Assembly (NCBI GenBank): GCA_039926025.1
Contig: JBDSXV010000091.1
Location: forward strand, 1-14,278
Direction: 5' to 3'
Length of the DNA stretch: 14,278 bases
DNA from: Dokdonella_A sp039926025
GTDB lineage: Bacteria > Pseudomonadota > Gammaproteobacteria > Xanthomonadales > Rhodanobacteraceae
Part shown: one piece after another, positions 1 to 6,059 of the stretch
Numbering within the stretch: the first letter of the stretch is position 1
Layout of the letters: the number at the start of each line of letters is the position of its first letter
Program-made: the position numbers and the translations under genes
Notes under the pieces: generated by a model
Told to the model about the DNA's origin: nothing
Seen by the model: only the letters and a program-made list of their open reading frames with translations
Database searches by the model: none

Positions 1-655
1 AAGCGGACTCCTTCAGGCGCGTCGGCACGGTGAGGAAGACCTCGCGCATCACCGAGGAGACGAACGGAATGACCATGATCGCCAGCACTATGCCGGCGGT
101 CAGCATGCCGATGCCGAGCGGCGGACCGGTGAACAGTGCACCCATCAGCGGCCAATGGCCGAGGTGGTCGTTGAGCCAGGGCGTGACGTATTCGCCCATG
201 ATCGGTACGAAAACGAACAAGCCCCACATGCCGTAGATGATTGACGGGATTCCGGCGAGCAGTTCGATCGCAGCAGCGACCGGCCCGCGCAGCCACGCGG
301 GTGCCACTTCGGTGAGGAACAGTGCGATACCGAAACTGACCGGCACCGCGATCAACATGGCGATCAGAGCGGTGACGAGGGTGCCATAAATCGGAACCAG
401 CGCGCCGAACTTGTGGTTGACCGGATCCCAGTCGGTCGACGTCAGAAAGCCGAAACCGAACGTGCCAAACGCTTCGCGACCGCCCCACAGCATCGACAGC
501 GCGGTGCCGACGAGCGCGGCCAGCACGATCATCCCCGCGGTGGCGACGACCCAGCGAAAGATGCGATCGCCGCGCGCGTCGCGCGTGTTGCGCCGATTGG
601 CGTCGACGACGGCGGACGTCATTGTCATGGTAATCGCACGGGTCTGAGCGGACAT
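1..655 (-). CDS. pstC: Phosphate ABC transporter permease PstC (partial, C-terminus beyond left edge)
   Basis: Inner-membrane permease subunit of the high-affinity phosphate importer PstSCAB. The 218 visible residues match PstC closely: the conserved stretches FGALVPIYGTLVTALIAMLI, AVPVSFGIALFLTEVAP, ELLAGIPSIIYGMWGLFVF and VIPFVSSVMREVF appear in the family order. Hydrophobic spans are visible near residues 35-56, 90-116, 135-152 and 182-202. About 100 residues are missing compared with the usual length of about 320. The start is uncertain: ATG at 655 has no good Shine-Dalgarno sequence, an in-frame ATG lies 12 bases upstream (667), and ATGs at 628 and 622 would give an N-terminus closer in length to E. 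coli PstC. It follows pstS on the same strand with a stem-loop between them. Identity is firm. Confidence 0.95.
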   Translation of the reverse strand, partial: MSAQTRAITMTMTSAVVDANRRNTRDARGDRIFRWVVATAGMIVLAALVGTALSMLWGGREAFGTFGFGFLTSTDWDPVNHKFGALVPIYGTLVTALIAMLIAVPVSFGIALFLTEVAPAWLRGPVAAAIELLAGIPSIIYGMWGLFVFVPIMGEYVTPWLNDHLGHWPLMGALFTGPPLGIGMLTAGIVLAIMVIPFVSSVMREVFLTVPTRLKESA

Positions 656-674
656 GAGCGGCTTCATGCATGTG

Positions 675-712
675 AAAAGCCGTTCGGGTCGAAATCACGA
701 GACCCGAACGGC
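675..712 (-). terminator. Stem-loop with T run between pstS and pstC (attenuating terminator)
   Basis: The arms gccgttcgggtc (679-690) and gacccgaacggc (701-712) are perfect 12-bp complements around a 10-base loop. Read on the minus strand, the right arm is followed directly by TTTT (675-678), the form of a weak Rho-independent terminator. It lies about 55 bases after the pstS stop and about 20 bases before the pstC start. No promoter is obvious between it and pstC, so partial read-through, with pstS made in excess, is the simplest reading. It may also protect the pstS mRNA 3' end. Confidence 0.8.
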
Positions 713-767
713 GTGCGGAGGTGCTTGTCGTCCTGAAGTGATTCGGGACGAGCGGCCTTGTGCAGGA

Positions 768-1796
768 TCAGAGCTTGATCTGCGCCTGCCAGTACGCTTC
801 GATCTGTTCGGCCAACGCCTTCGGCAGCGGCACATAGTCGAGCTCCTCTGCCTGCTTGCCACCGTTCTCGTAGGCCCACTTGAAGAAGTCGAGCGTTGCT
901 TTCGTGCCCGCGACATCCTTCGGCTGCTTGTAGACGATGATGAAAACGGAAGCCGTAATCGGCCACGAATTCTCGCCCGGCGCGTTGGTGACGACGAGGA
1001 AGAAGTCTTTCGAGTTCTTCCAGTCGGCACTCGCGGCGGCCGACTGGAAACTTGCGAGGCTGGGTTGGACGAACTGCCCAGCGGCATTCTGGACGGCCGC
1101 ATACGTCATCTTGTTTTGCAGCGCGTAGGCAAGTTCGACGTAGCCGATCGAGCCCTTGATCTGCTTGACGTAGGCAGCAACGCCTTCGTTGCCCTTGCCG
1201 CCGACACCGACCGGCCACGACACCGCCGTACCTTCACCGACCTTCGCCTTCCACTCCGGCGAAACTTTGGACAGGTAGTTCACGTAGTTGAACGTGGTGC
1301 CCGAACCATCCGAGCGATGCACGACCGTGATCGCGCCATCGCCCAGCTTGATGTCCGGATTGATCTGCGCAATGGCTGGATCGTTCCATTTGGTGATCTT
1401 GCCTTGATAGATGTCGGCGAGCAGCGGACCCGTGAAATGGATCTTTCCGGCTTCGACGCCTTCGATGTTGACGACGGGAACCACGCCGCCGATGACGGCG
1501 GGAAACTGCGCGAGTCCTGCGTCTTCGAGTTCTTTCGGAGTCAGCGGCTTGTCGGACGCGCCGAAGCTGACCGTACCCGCCTTGATCTGCGCGATACCGC
1601 CACCGGAACCGATCGACTGATAGTTGATCTTGGTGCCGGTGGAGTTGTTGTAGGTATCAGACCACTTGGACAGGATCGGGTAAATGAAGGTCGAGCCGGC
1701 ACCGGTGATGTCGGTCGCTTGCACGGACGTTGCACCAGCGCCGAGGACGGCAGCGAGGCCGACGGCAATGAAACGGGTCTTGATCGAGGTGAGCAC
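768..1796 (-). CDS. pstS: Phosphate ABC transporter periplasmic substrate-binding protein PstS
   Basis: Periplasmic receptor that binds inorganic phosphate and delivers it to PstC/PstA. The 342-residue protein begins with a Sec signal peptide (basic start, hydrophobic residues about 9-22, likely cleavage after VQA at residue 27). The mature part opens with the family sequence TDITGAGSTF (28-37), followed by SIGSGGGI (61-68), FGASDKPL (78-85) and the phosphate-loop motif HRSDGSGTTF (160-169), all typical binding-site elements. Length fits the family. The start is GTG (1794-1796), supported by a good GAGGAG Shine-Dalgarno about 7 bases upstream. The gene is preceded by a tandem Pho box and followed by a stem-loop and pstC. 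Induction by phosphate starvation is inferred from the box. Confidence 0.98.
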   Translation of the reverse strand: MLTSIKTRFIAVGLAAVLGAGATSVQATDITGAGSTFIYPILSKWSDTYNNSTGTKINYQSIGSGGGIAQIKAGTVSFGASDKPLTPKELEDAGLAQFPAVIGGVVPVVNIEGVEAGKIHFTGPLLADIYQGKITKWNDPAIAQINPDIKLGDGAITVVHRSDGSGTTFNYVNYLSKVSPEWKAKVGEGTAVSWPVGVGGKGNEGVAAYVKQIKGSIGYVELAYALQNKMTYAAVQNAAGQFVQPSLASFQSAAASADWKNSKDFFLVVTNAPGENSWPITASVFIIVYKQPKDVAGTKATLDFFKWAYENGGKQAEELDYVPLPKALAEQIEAYWQAQIKL

Positions 1797-1850
1797 GCGG
1801 GACTCCTCAGAGTGAAAAAAGCGAACGCGGCAGGTAGCCGCCTGGTGCGC

Positions 1851-1906
1851 TTTGTAGGCCCGGGTGATTGCAGAACGATGAGAGAATTATTTCAGTGTTG
1901 TTACAT
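1851..1906 (-). promoter_or_regulatory. Tandem Pho box (four half-sites) and -10 element of pstS
   Basis: Read on the minus strand, four 7-base units occur at an exact 11-bp period: ATGTAAC (1906-1900), CTGAAAT (1895-1889), CTCTCAT (1884-1878) and CTGCAAT (1873-1867). The PhoB consensus unit is CTGTCAT with 4-bp spacers. The middle two units with their spacer match the 18-base consensus at 14 positions. Exactly 10 bp after the last unit is TACAAA (1856-1851), a -10-like hexamer at the usual distance for a PhoB-activated promoter in which the box replaces the -35. The predicted leader to the GTG start is about 50 bases. PhoB binding is inferred; the repeats and spacing are seen directly. Confidence 0.82.
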
Positions 1907-2003
1907 GCGGCCGGACGCGTGCCGACAGCGCTGGGCAAACACTATGGAAATCAATTGCATGTGATCGGAAGGCGGTGTTCCGACATATGACGAAACGACA
2001 CCA

Positions 2004-2288
2004 TCAGTCTCCGCTGATCGTGTCCGGTCCCTTGCCAGCCGTCTTCTCGTACAGCCCTTTGCCAATGCGGCGGTACTGGGTGAAGCCGTGTTTGGCGACG
2101 TGCTTTTCCTGCAGTACATGCGCTTGGCCGGCAACAACCTGAGGCGCGCCGAGCACGCGCTGGATCTCGCCACCGCAGGCAGTGCAATGCGTCAGCGGCG
2201 GATCGGACAGGCGCTGCAACAGATCGAAGCCGTAGCAGCACAGGGCGCAGCCGGGGGGCGCAAGCGGGGCATATTCGTAGATCGGCAT
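2004..2288 (-). CDS. FmdB-type zinc-ribbon protein
   Basis: Small 94-residue protein of the FmdB family, named from a putative regulator near formamidase genes; the biochemical role is not established. The start MPIYEY is the family hallmark, so ATG at 2288 is chosen although the frame stays open to a TTG further upstream. Two cysteine pairs, C14-x-x-C17 and C35-x-x-C38, could bind one zinc, separated by the typical segment FDLLQRLSDPPLTHC. The rest (GAPQVVAGQAHV, KHGFTQYRRIGKGLYEK) is basic and polar and probably partly disordered. Usual family members have YxCxxCG at the first pair, whereas this one has an insertion (APLAPPGCALCC). It lies 68 bp after the rnt stop on the same strand and may be co-transcribed. 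The Shine-Dalgarno is weak. Confidence 0.85.
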   Translation of the reverse strand: MPIYEYAPLAPPGCALCCYGFDLLQRLSDPPLTHCTACGGEIQRVLGAPQVVAGQAHVLQEKHVAKHGFTQYRRIGKGLYEKTAGKGPDTISGD

Positions 2289-2356
2289 TCCAGCAAGATG
2301 CGCCCGCCAGCCGCAGGGATCAAGCAAAACGATGCGGCGAGTGAGGTTGCCTCTCG

Positions 2357-2998
2357 TCAGGCAAAGGTTCCGGCCGCCATCTCGCTCATCCGCTTCCAGC
2401 GATTGACGACATCGCAGAACAGGTCGGCTGTGCGTTCCGTGTCGTACACCGCCGAATGCGCCTCACGCGCATCCCACGAGCGACCGGATGCCTCAACCGC
2501 ACGGCTGAGCACAGTCTGCCCGAATGCGAGTCCGCCGAGGGTGACGGTGTCGAAACAGCTGAACGGATGGAATGGGCTGCGCTTGTGCGCAGTACGACGA
2601 ATAGCGGCGTTGAGGAAGCCAAGGTCAAACGCTGCGTTGTGGCCGACCAGGATCGCGCGCTGGCAGTCGTTTGTGCGCAACGCCGCGCGGATCGGTTTGA
2701 AGATGACTTCCAGCGCCTCTTTTTCCGGCAGCGCGCCGCGAAACGGATGATCGGGGTCGATGCCGGTGATCTCGAGCGAGCGAGGATCCAGTTCGGACCC
2801 TGCAAAGGCTTCGACGTGCGTGGAAACAGCAGGTTCGCAATGCACGAAGCCATCCGCGTCCATGCGCACGATGATCGCCGCGATCTCCAGCAGCGCATGT
2901 CGCTCGCAATCGAAGCCACCGGTCTCGACGTCGACGATGACGGGGAGGAAGCCACGGAAGCGTTGTGCCATCTTCGTGGCGGAAGAGGAGATGCTCAT
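2357..2998 (-). CDS. rnt: Ribonuclease T (DEDDh 3'-5' exoribonuclease)
   Basis: RNase T trims 3' ends of tRNA, 5S and 23S rRNA and turns over the tRNA CCA end; it acts as a cytoplasmic homodimer. The sequence matches E. coli RNase T along its length: RFRGFLPVIVDVETGGF (13-29), HALLEIAAI (34-42), RAILVGHNAAFD (114-125), NPFHPF-type SPFHPFSCFDT (141-151), GLAFGQTVLSRA (156-167) and AHSAVYDTERTADLFC (180-195). With ATG at 2998 the protein has 213 residues and the DEDDh residues fall at D23, E25, D125, H181 and D186, the same numbers as in E. coli, which supports this start over an upstream GTG (3022) or an internal ATG (2971). The Shine-Dalgarno is poor for all three. It lies between a DoxX-family gene and an fmdB-like gene on the same strand. 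Confidence 0.96.
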   Translation of the reverse strand: MSISSSATKMAQRFRGFLPVIVDVETGGFDCERHALLEIAAIIVRMDADGFVHCEPAVSTHVEAFAGSELDPRSLEITGIDPDHPFRGALPEKEALEVIFKPIRAALRTNDCQRAILVGHNAAFDLGFLNAAIRRTAHKRSPFHPFSCFDTVTLGGLAFGQTVLSRAVEASGRSWDAREAHSAVYDTERTADLFCDVVNRWKRMSEMAAGTFA

Positions 2999-3037
2999 CG
3001 TGGCAGCATAGCAAGCCCACACGCTGCGAATGGGATT

Positions 3038-3065
3038 ATCGCTGCGTACGCGATGTCGCAGCGAT
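3038..3065 (-). terminator. Stem-loop between the doxX-family gene and rnt (possible terminator)
   Basis: Perfect 9-bp arms atcgctgcg (3038-3046) and cgcagcgat (3057-3065) enclose a 10-base loop, 10 bases after the stop codon of the DoxX-family gene. On the minus strand the downstream arm is followed by AATCCC rather than a T run, so it is not a classical Rho-independent terminator. It may mark the mRNA 3' end or only stabilise the transcript. Confidence 0.4.
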
Positions 3066-3075
3066 GACCGCAGGC

Positions 3076-3735
3076 TCAGCGTCGCATGCGCGCGACGATC
3101 GCCAGTACGACCGCGATAGCGAGCAACGCGAAACCGAAGGTCGGGATCAGCATCAGGAACGGCAAGCCAAGCACGAGCGCGGCCAGCGACCAGGCGAGTG
3201 GATCGTCAATTGGCGCAAGCAGATCGCGCGGACCGAACCATTTCACGAGCAGATGGTCGAGGCTCAGCTTGCCGGCGCCATTGAAGACCAGCGGCAGCAG
3301 CATCACCGCGAACAGCAGCGGCAGCTTGAAGTTGCCGTGGCCCATGTCCTTGATCGCGTAGCCCTTGGCGAGATCGCTCCACATCGACCACATGTCCGGC
3401 CAGTGCACGGCGGCCGTTGCGACGAACGTAACGAACAGCAATGCGAACGCGGCCACGCGCGTGCCGAGGCCGATCCAGATGAGCACGGCGCCGATGATTT
3501 CGGTCCAGGTCGATATCTGCCAGCTGAAATCGGTCGGCAGGCGATCGAATGGGAACGGGAAGCGCGACTGGATATCCGCGAACCAGTTGCTGCCATTGAG
3601 CTTCTCGAAGCCGGACTCCCAGAACTCCCAGCCCATGATCAGCCGCAGGACCAGCGGCGGAATAGTCTCGCCCGCGCCGCGCAGGCGCGCCGTTATGGTG
3701 GCCCAGGTATCGGTCATGCCTGTGGTGATGCTCAT
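3076..3735 (-). CDS. DoxX-family membrane protein
   Basis: A 219-residue integral membrane protein. DoxX-family signs are LVLRLIMGWEFWESGFEKLNG (residues about 28-48, the usual first helix followed by a GxxKL segment), a two-helix block EIIGAVLIWIGLGTRVAAF (79-97) running on through residue 111, and KLPLLFAVMLLPLVFNGAGK (137-156), which corresponds to the family's last conserved helix. Two more hydrophobic segments follow near 180-199 and 200-215. The substrate is unknown; related proteins act as quinol-oxidase partner subunits or in sulphur/redox stress, but nothing here shows which. ATG at 3735 is chosen because GAGGGAGA lies about 8 bases upstream. The same frame stays open far upstream, but that part is antisense to the neighbouring metallopeptidase. 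Divergent from the metallopeptidase gene. Confidence 0.88.
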   Translation of the reverse strand: MSITTGMTDTWATITARLRGAGETIPPLVLRLIMGWEFWESGFEKLNGSNWFADIQSRFPFPFDRLPTDFSWQISTWTEIIGAVLIWIGLGTRVAAFALLFVTFVATAAVHWPDMWSMWSDLAKGYAIKDMGHGNFKLPLLFAVMLLPLVFNGAGKLSLDHLLVKWFGPRDLLAPIDDPLAWSLAALVLGLPFLMLIPTFGFALLAIAVVLAIVARMRR

Positions 3736-4012
3736 CGGTCGATCTCCCTCTAACGGTGGCGGTTCGCGCGCAGACGATCGTGCCCTTCGCTGCGTGATGC
3801 GCCTAGGACCGGCAGTCGCTTGAATCGCTTGCACGCAAGGCGATCGTACTGCTCGCCGGTGACCGGAGAGCCGACGGACCTTGGCAATGTAATAAATCCT
3901 GAACGTCCGCAGGCGCGAGCGCTGCGTTATGGCCTTTACGCTTGCGAGCCGCGCAGCCGGCAGAGTAGTGTCGGCGCCGTTCGGATGTCCGAAACGGAAG
4001 GTGGAGAAATCT
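3736..4012. promoter_or_regulatory. Divergent intergenic region between the DoxX-family and metallopeptidase genes
   Basis: This 277-bp stretch must hold the promoters of both divergent genes. The only AT-rich island is ttggcaatgtaataaat (3881-3897). It offers a TTGGCA and a TGTAAT on the plus strand, but not at proper mutual spacing, so I cannot assign hexamers. A short palindrome ttcgga-tg-tccgaa (3980-3993) lies just ahead of the metallopeptidase ribosome-binding site. No convincing gene is seen in the rest. Confidence 0.35.
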
Positions 4013-4894
4013 ATGCTTTGGCAGAAGGGACGGTCCAGCGACAACGTGGTCGAGGACGAGGGCGGCGGCGGTGGTGGCCCTTCGTTCGGCGGCGGGCGTG
4101 GCCTGGGTCTTGGTGGGATCATCATTGTCGTGATCGTCGGCCTGCTGTTCGGCAAGAATCCGGGTGAGATCCTGCAGTTGCTGAGCAACATGGGCGGAGG
4201 TGACGAAAGCGGCCAGGCGACGCAGCAGCAGGTCGCTCCGGCGGCGAACGACGAGCAGTCCTTGTTCGTCAAGAAGATCCTGGGAAGCACCGAGGATGTC
4301 TGGGGCGAGATGTTCAGCGCCAGTGGCAAGCAATATCCGGCGCCGCGTCTTGTGCTCTTTCATGGCGGCGTGCAATCGGCATGCGGTCAGGCATCGGCTT
4401 CGATGGGTCCGTTCTACTGTCCGGGGGATCGCCAGGTCTATCTCGATCTCGATTTCTTCCAGGAGATGCAACAGCGCTTCCACGCGGCTGGCGACTTCGC
4501 GCGCGCCTACGTCATCGCACACGAGGTCGGCCACCACATCCAGAACCTGCTCGGCATCATGGACAAGGTCGAACAATCGGCCCAGCGCGGAACGGCGATG
4601 CAGGGTGCAAACGGTCTTTCAGTACGCCAGGAATTGCAGGCCGACTGCTTTGCCGGCGTATGGGCCAATCATGCGCAGCAGAAGCTCAACTGGCTCGAAG
4701 CGGGCGACATCGAAGCCGCGTTGAACGCCGCGAACCAGATCGGCGATGACACCTTGCAGAAACAGTCGCGAGGCTATGCGGTGCCCGATTCGTTTACGCA
4801 CGGCTCGTCGGCGGAACGCGTGCGCTGGTTCAAGAGCGGATTCGCTTCGGGTGACTTGAAGAGTTGCGACACGTTCAGTGCCGCCCAGCTGTAG
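4013..4894 (+). CDS. ypfJ: Neutral zinc metallopeptidase, YpfJ family, membrane-anchored
   Basis: Putative zinc peptidase of the YpfJ/KPN_02809 family; the substrate is unknown. The 293-residue protein starts MLWQKGRSSDNVVED, the conserved N-terminus of the family, followed by a glycine-rich stretch (17-35), one membrane segment (about 34-47) and a linker to about residue 80. The catalytic domain is outside the cytoplasm by the usual topology. It contains TEDVWG (93-98), MGPFYCPGDRQVYLDL (131-146), the gluzincin-like motif AHEVGHH (169-175), RQELQADCFAGVW (205-217, with E207 and D211 as candidate third-ligand residues) and VPDSFTHGSSAERVRWF (257-273). Length matches E. coli YpfJ (about 287). 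ATG at 4013 is supported by a GGTGGAG ribosome-binding site and by family length; an upstream in-frame ATG at 3929 is not. It is monocistronic and ends in a convergent repeat region. Confidence 0.95.
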   Translation: MLWQKGRSSDNVVEDEGGGGGGPSFGGGRGLGLGGIIIVVIVGLLFGKNPGEILQLLSNMGGGDESGQATQQQVAPAANDEQSLFVKKILGSTEDVWGEMFSASGKQYPAPRLVLFHGGVQSACGQASASMGPFYCPGDRQVYLDLDFFQEMQQRFHAAGDFARAYVIAHEVGHHIQNLLGIMDKVEQSAQRGTAMQGANGLSVRQELQADCFAGVWANHAQQKLNWLEAGDIEAALNAANQIGDDTLQKQSRGYAVPDSFTHGSSAERVRWFKSGFASGDLKSCDTFSAAQL

Positions 4895-4920
4895 GGTCGA
4901 CAAGTTTCGCGGGCCACAAG

Positions 4921-4947
4921 GCATCGCGGCTGAAGCCGCTCCCACAA
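4921..4947 (+). repeat. 27-bp palindromic repeat, copy 1
   Basis: The 27 bases begin gcatcgcggctgaagccgct and contain the palindrome gcggct-ga-agccgc (4926-4939). Copy 2 lies 94 bp downstream in the same orientation with 25 of 27 bases identical. Read on the minus strand the core is GGAGCGGCTTCAGCCGCGA, which I recognise from memory as a very common intergenic repeat in Xanthomonadales and some other gammaproteobacteria. That recognition could not be checked here. Confidence 0.85.
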
Positions 4948-4953
4948 ATGCTT

Positions 4954-4979
4954 CAGCCCTCCCCTACAAGGGAGGGCTG
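4954..4979. terminator. Strong 10-bp hairpin between the two repeat copies
   Basis: The arms cagccctccc (4954-4963) and gggagggctg (4970-4979) pair perfectly around the 6-base loop ctacaa. The hairpin sits in the 176-bp gap between two convergent genes (metallopeptidase ending at 4894 and prolyl isomerase ending at 5071), where it could act as a two-way transcription barrier. Neither strand has a T run after the stem, so it is not a textbook intrinsic terminator; it may instead be part of the repeat cassette. Confidence 0.6.
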
Positions 4980-5014
4980 GCGGATGGTGTCGCCTGGTGT
5001 AAGTCCACACCAAC

Positions 5015-5041
5015 GCATCGCGGCTGAAGCCGCTCCTGCAA
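5015..5041 (+). repeat. 27-bp palindromic repeat, copy 2
   Basis: Second copy of the repeat at 4921-4947, in direct orientation, differing at two positions near its 3' end (cctgcaa instead of cccacaa). Its palindrome gcggct-ga-agccgc spans 5020-5033. It ends 30 bp from the stop codon of the prolyl isomerase gene. The octamer caaatgct occurs soon after both copies (4945-4952 and 5048-5055), so the repeated unit may be a little longer than the 27-bp core. Confidence 0.85.
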
Positions 5042-5070
5042 GCCACGCAAATGCTGCCTCGCGCGAAGGG

Positions 5071-5985
5071 CTAGCGTACTGGGCGCACGGGAATCGGGAC
5101 GTTGCAGAGGTCGATCTTTCCCGCCGGCATCTTGTACCAGTCGTCGCGGCGATTTCGTCGTGACTCGACCAATGCGGCGAACGTCGGTGTGTCGGTGCGC
5201 AGGATTTCGAGATTCGTGCGATCACCCGGCGGCACATCGGCCGCGAGCTGCAAAGACTTGATGGAAATGCGCTGTTCGGGTTTCTCGTAGAAACCCAGCG
5301 CGCCGGTTCCGCGCGGCAGCGCGGACAACCACTCCATGCCCTGCACGACGCGGCCGACGACCGCGATGTTGCGATCAAGCTGGCGTGGCGCCTGGCCCGT
5401 CACGACGTAGAGTTCCGCACCGCTGCCTGATTCGATCGCGTTGTCGCGGCCCACACCCACCATGCCATAGCAGTGTGCAAGCCAGGTCTTGCCGGCCTTC
5501 GCATCGCGCGCAGCCGGCATGCCGCTTGTGAATCCCACTTCAGGCGCATAGACGTCGCCATCGGGCAGGCGCGTGAAAGGCAGGTCTTTCGCCATCGAAC
5601 GCTCGAACTCGGGCGCAAGCGTCTTGCTCGCTGTACCTAGCGCGCGCACCTTTTCCTTGTCGTCTGCGTTCGGATCGCCCCATTGGGTGACGAAGTTGTC
5701 CTGCACGCGCAAGATCGCGAGGCCATCGAAATAGTGTTCGCGCGCCAACGTGCGAATGTTCGCCGCATGCAGCGGTGCGAACGTGGGTGCGAGCTCGATG
5801 ACGACGCGACCGGATGGCAGGTCGAGATAGAGCGTGTTGTCCGGTTCGAGCGCGCGCCAGTCCACCGGCTTCGAGGCCTCAAGCACTTGGGCCATCGTCA
5901 CCGCCTTGGCGGGCGACGCCGCCAGCGCGCTCGTGCAAGACACGAGCGACAGGACGCCGACGACACTGCACAGGGACTTGCGCAT
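5071..5985 (-). CDS. Exported cyclophilin-type peptidyl-prolyl cis-trans isomerase
   Basis: Prolyl isomerase that probably assists protein folding outside the cytoplasm. The 304-residue protein has an N-terminal export signal (MRKSL, then hydrophobic residues 8-22). Two processing routes are possible: signal peptidase I near ALAA (20-23), or lipoprotein processing at LVSC (14-17, Cys17). The cyclophilin fold starts at LYLDLPSGRVVIELAP (52-67). Residues 84-104 correspond to the active-site strand of cyclophilins (F-H-R-x-x-x-x-F-x-x-Q-G-G-D), with R93, F98, Q101 and D104 in equivalent places, although W102 replaces the first Gly and His is absent before Arg. Later parts (LAHCYGMVGVGRDN, ELYVVTG, AVVGRVVQGMEWL) also fit. 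The C-terminal ~60 residues (from about 245) form an extension, RTNLEILRTDTPTFAALVESRRNR. ATG at 5985 has a GCGAGGTG ribosome-binding site. It lies downstream of phaZ. Confidence 0.9.
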   Translation of the reverse strand: MRKSLCSVVGVLSLVSCTSALAASPAKAVTMAQVLEASKPVDWRALEPDNTLYLDLPSGRVVIELAPTFAPLHAANIRTLAREHYFDGLAILRVQDNFVTQWGDPNADDKEKVRALGTASKTLAPEFERSMAKDLPFTRLPDGDVYAPEVGFTSGMPAARDAKAGKTWLAHCYGMVGVGRDNAIESGSGAELYVVTGQAPRQLDRNIAVVGRVVQGMEWLSALPRGTGALGFYEKPEQRISIKSLQLAADVPPGDRTNLEILRTDTPTFAALVESRRNRRDDWYKMPAGKIDLCNVPIPVRPVR

Positions 5986-6006
5986 CAAACACCTCGCAGA
6001 TACCGA

Positions 6007-6025
6007 GCCCCGACCATGTCGGGGC
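6007..6025 (-). other. Compact hairpin between phaZ and the prolyl isomerase gene
   Basis: The 8-bp arms gccccgac (6007-6014) and gtcggggc (6018-6025) pair perfectly around a 3-base loop, in the 74-bp gap after the phaZ stop. On the minus strand a run CTTTTTTC (about 6032-6039) lies before the stem rather than after it, so it does not form a standard intrinsic terminator. It could lower read-through or set an mRNA processing point between the genes. Confidence 0.45.
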
Positions 6026-6059
6026 AACCAGAAAAAAGCAGATCGATCCCGCTGCGGAC

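Noticed and set aside
654..1964. Plus-strand open frame of 436 codons across pstS
   Set aside because: Antisense to pstS and running through its promoter; no family resemblance. pstS on the other strand is unambiguous.
2456..3067. Plus-strand open frame opposite rnt
   Set aside because: Antisense of RNase T, whose catalytic residues are all in place; the product has no recognisable feature.
2965..3753. Plus-strand open frame opposite the DoxX-family gene
   Set aside because: The product is a His/Gln/Arg-rich polypeptide typical of antisense to membrane-protein coding DNA, and the minus-strand gene has a good ribosome-binding site.
3980..3993. Palindrome ttcgga-tg-tccgaa before the metallopeptidase gene
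   Set aside because: The arms are only 6 bp with a 2-base centre; it cannot fold as drawn and is common by chance in this composition. Mentioned only within the intergenic entry.
3736..4329. Upstream extension of the DoxX-family frame (to 417 codons)
   Set aside because: The added residues are proline- and arginine-rich antisense of the metallopeptidase gene. The ATG at 3735 has a strong ribosome-binding site and begins the family-like sequence.
3803..4576. Minus-strand open frame of 257 codons opposite the metallopeptidase gene
   Set aside because: Antisense to a gene with a conserved N-terminus and HEVGHH motif; no domain seen.
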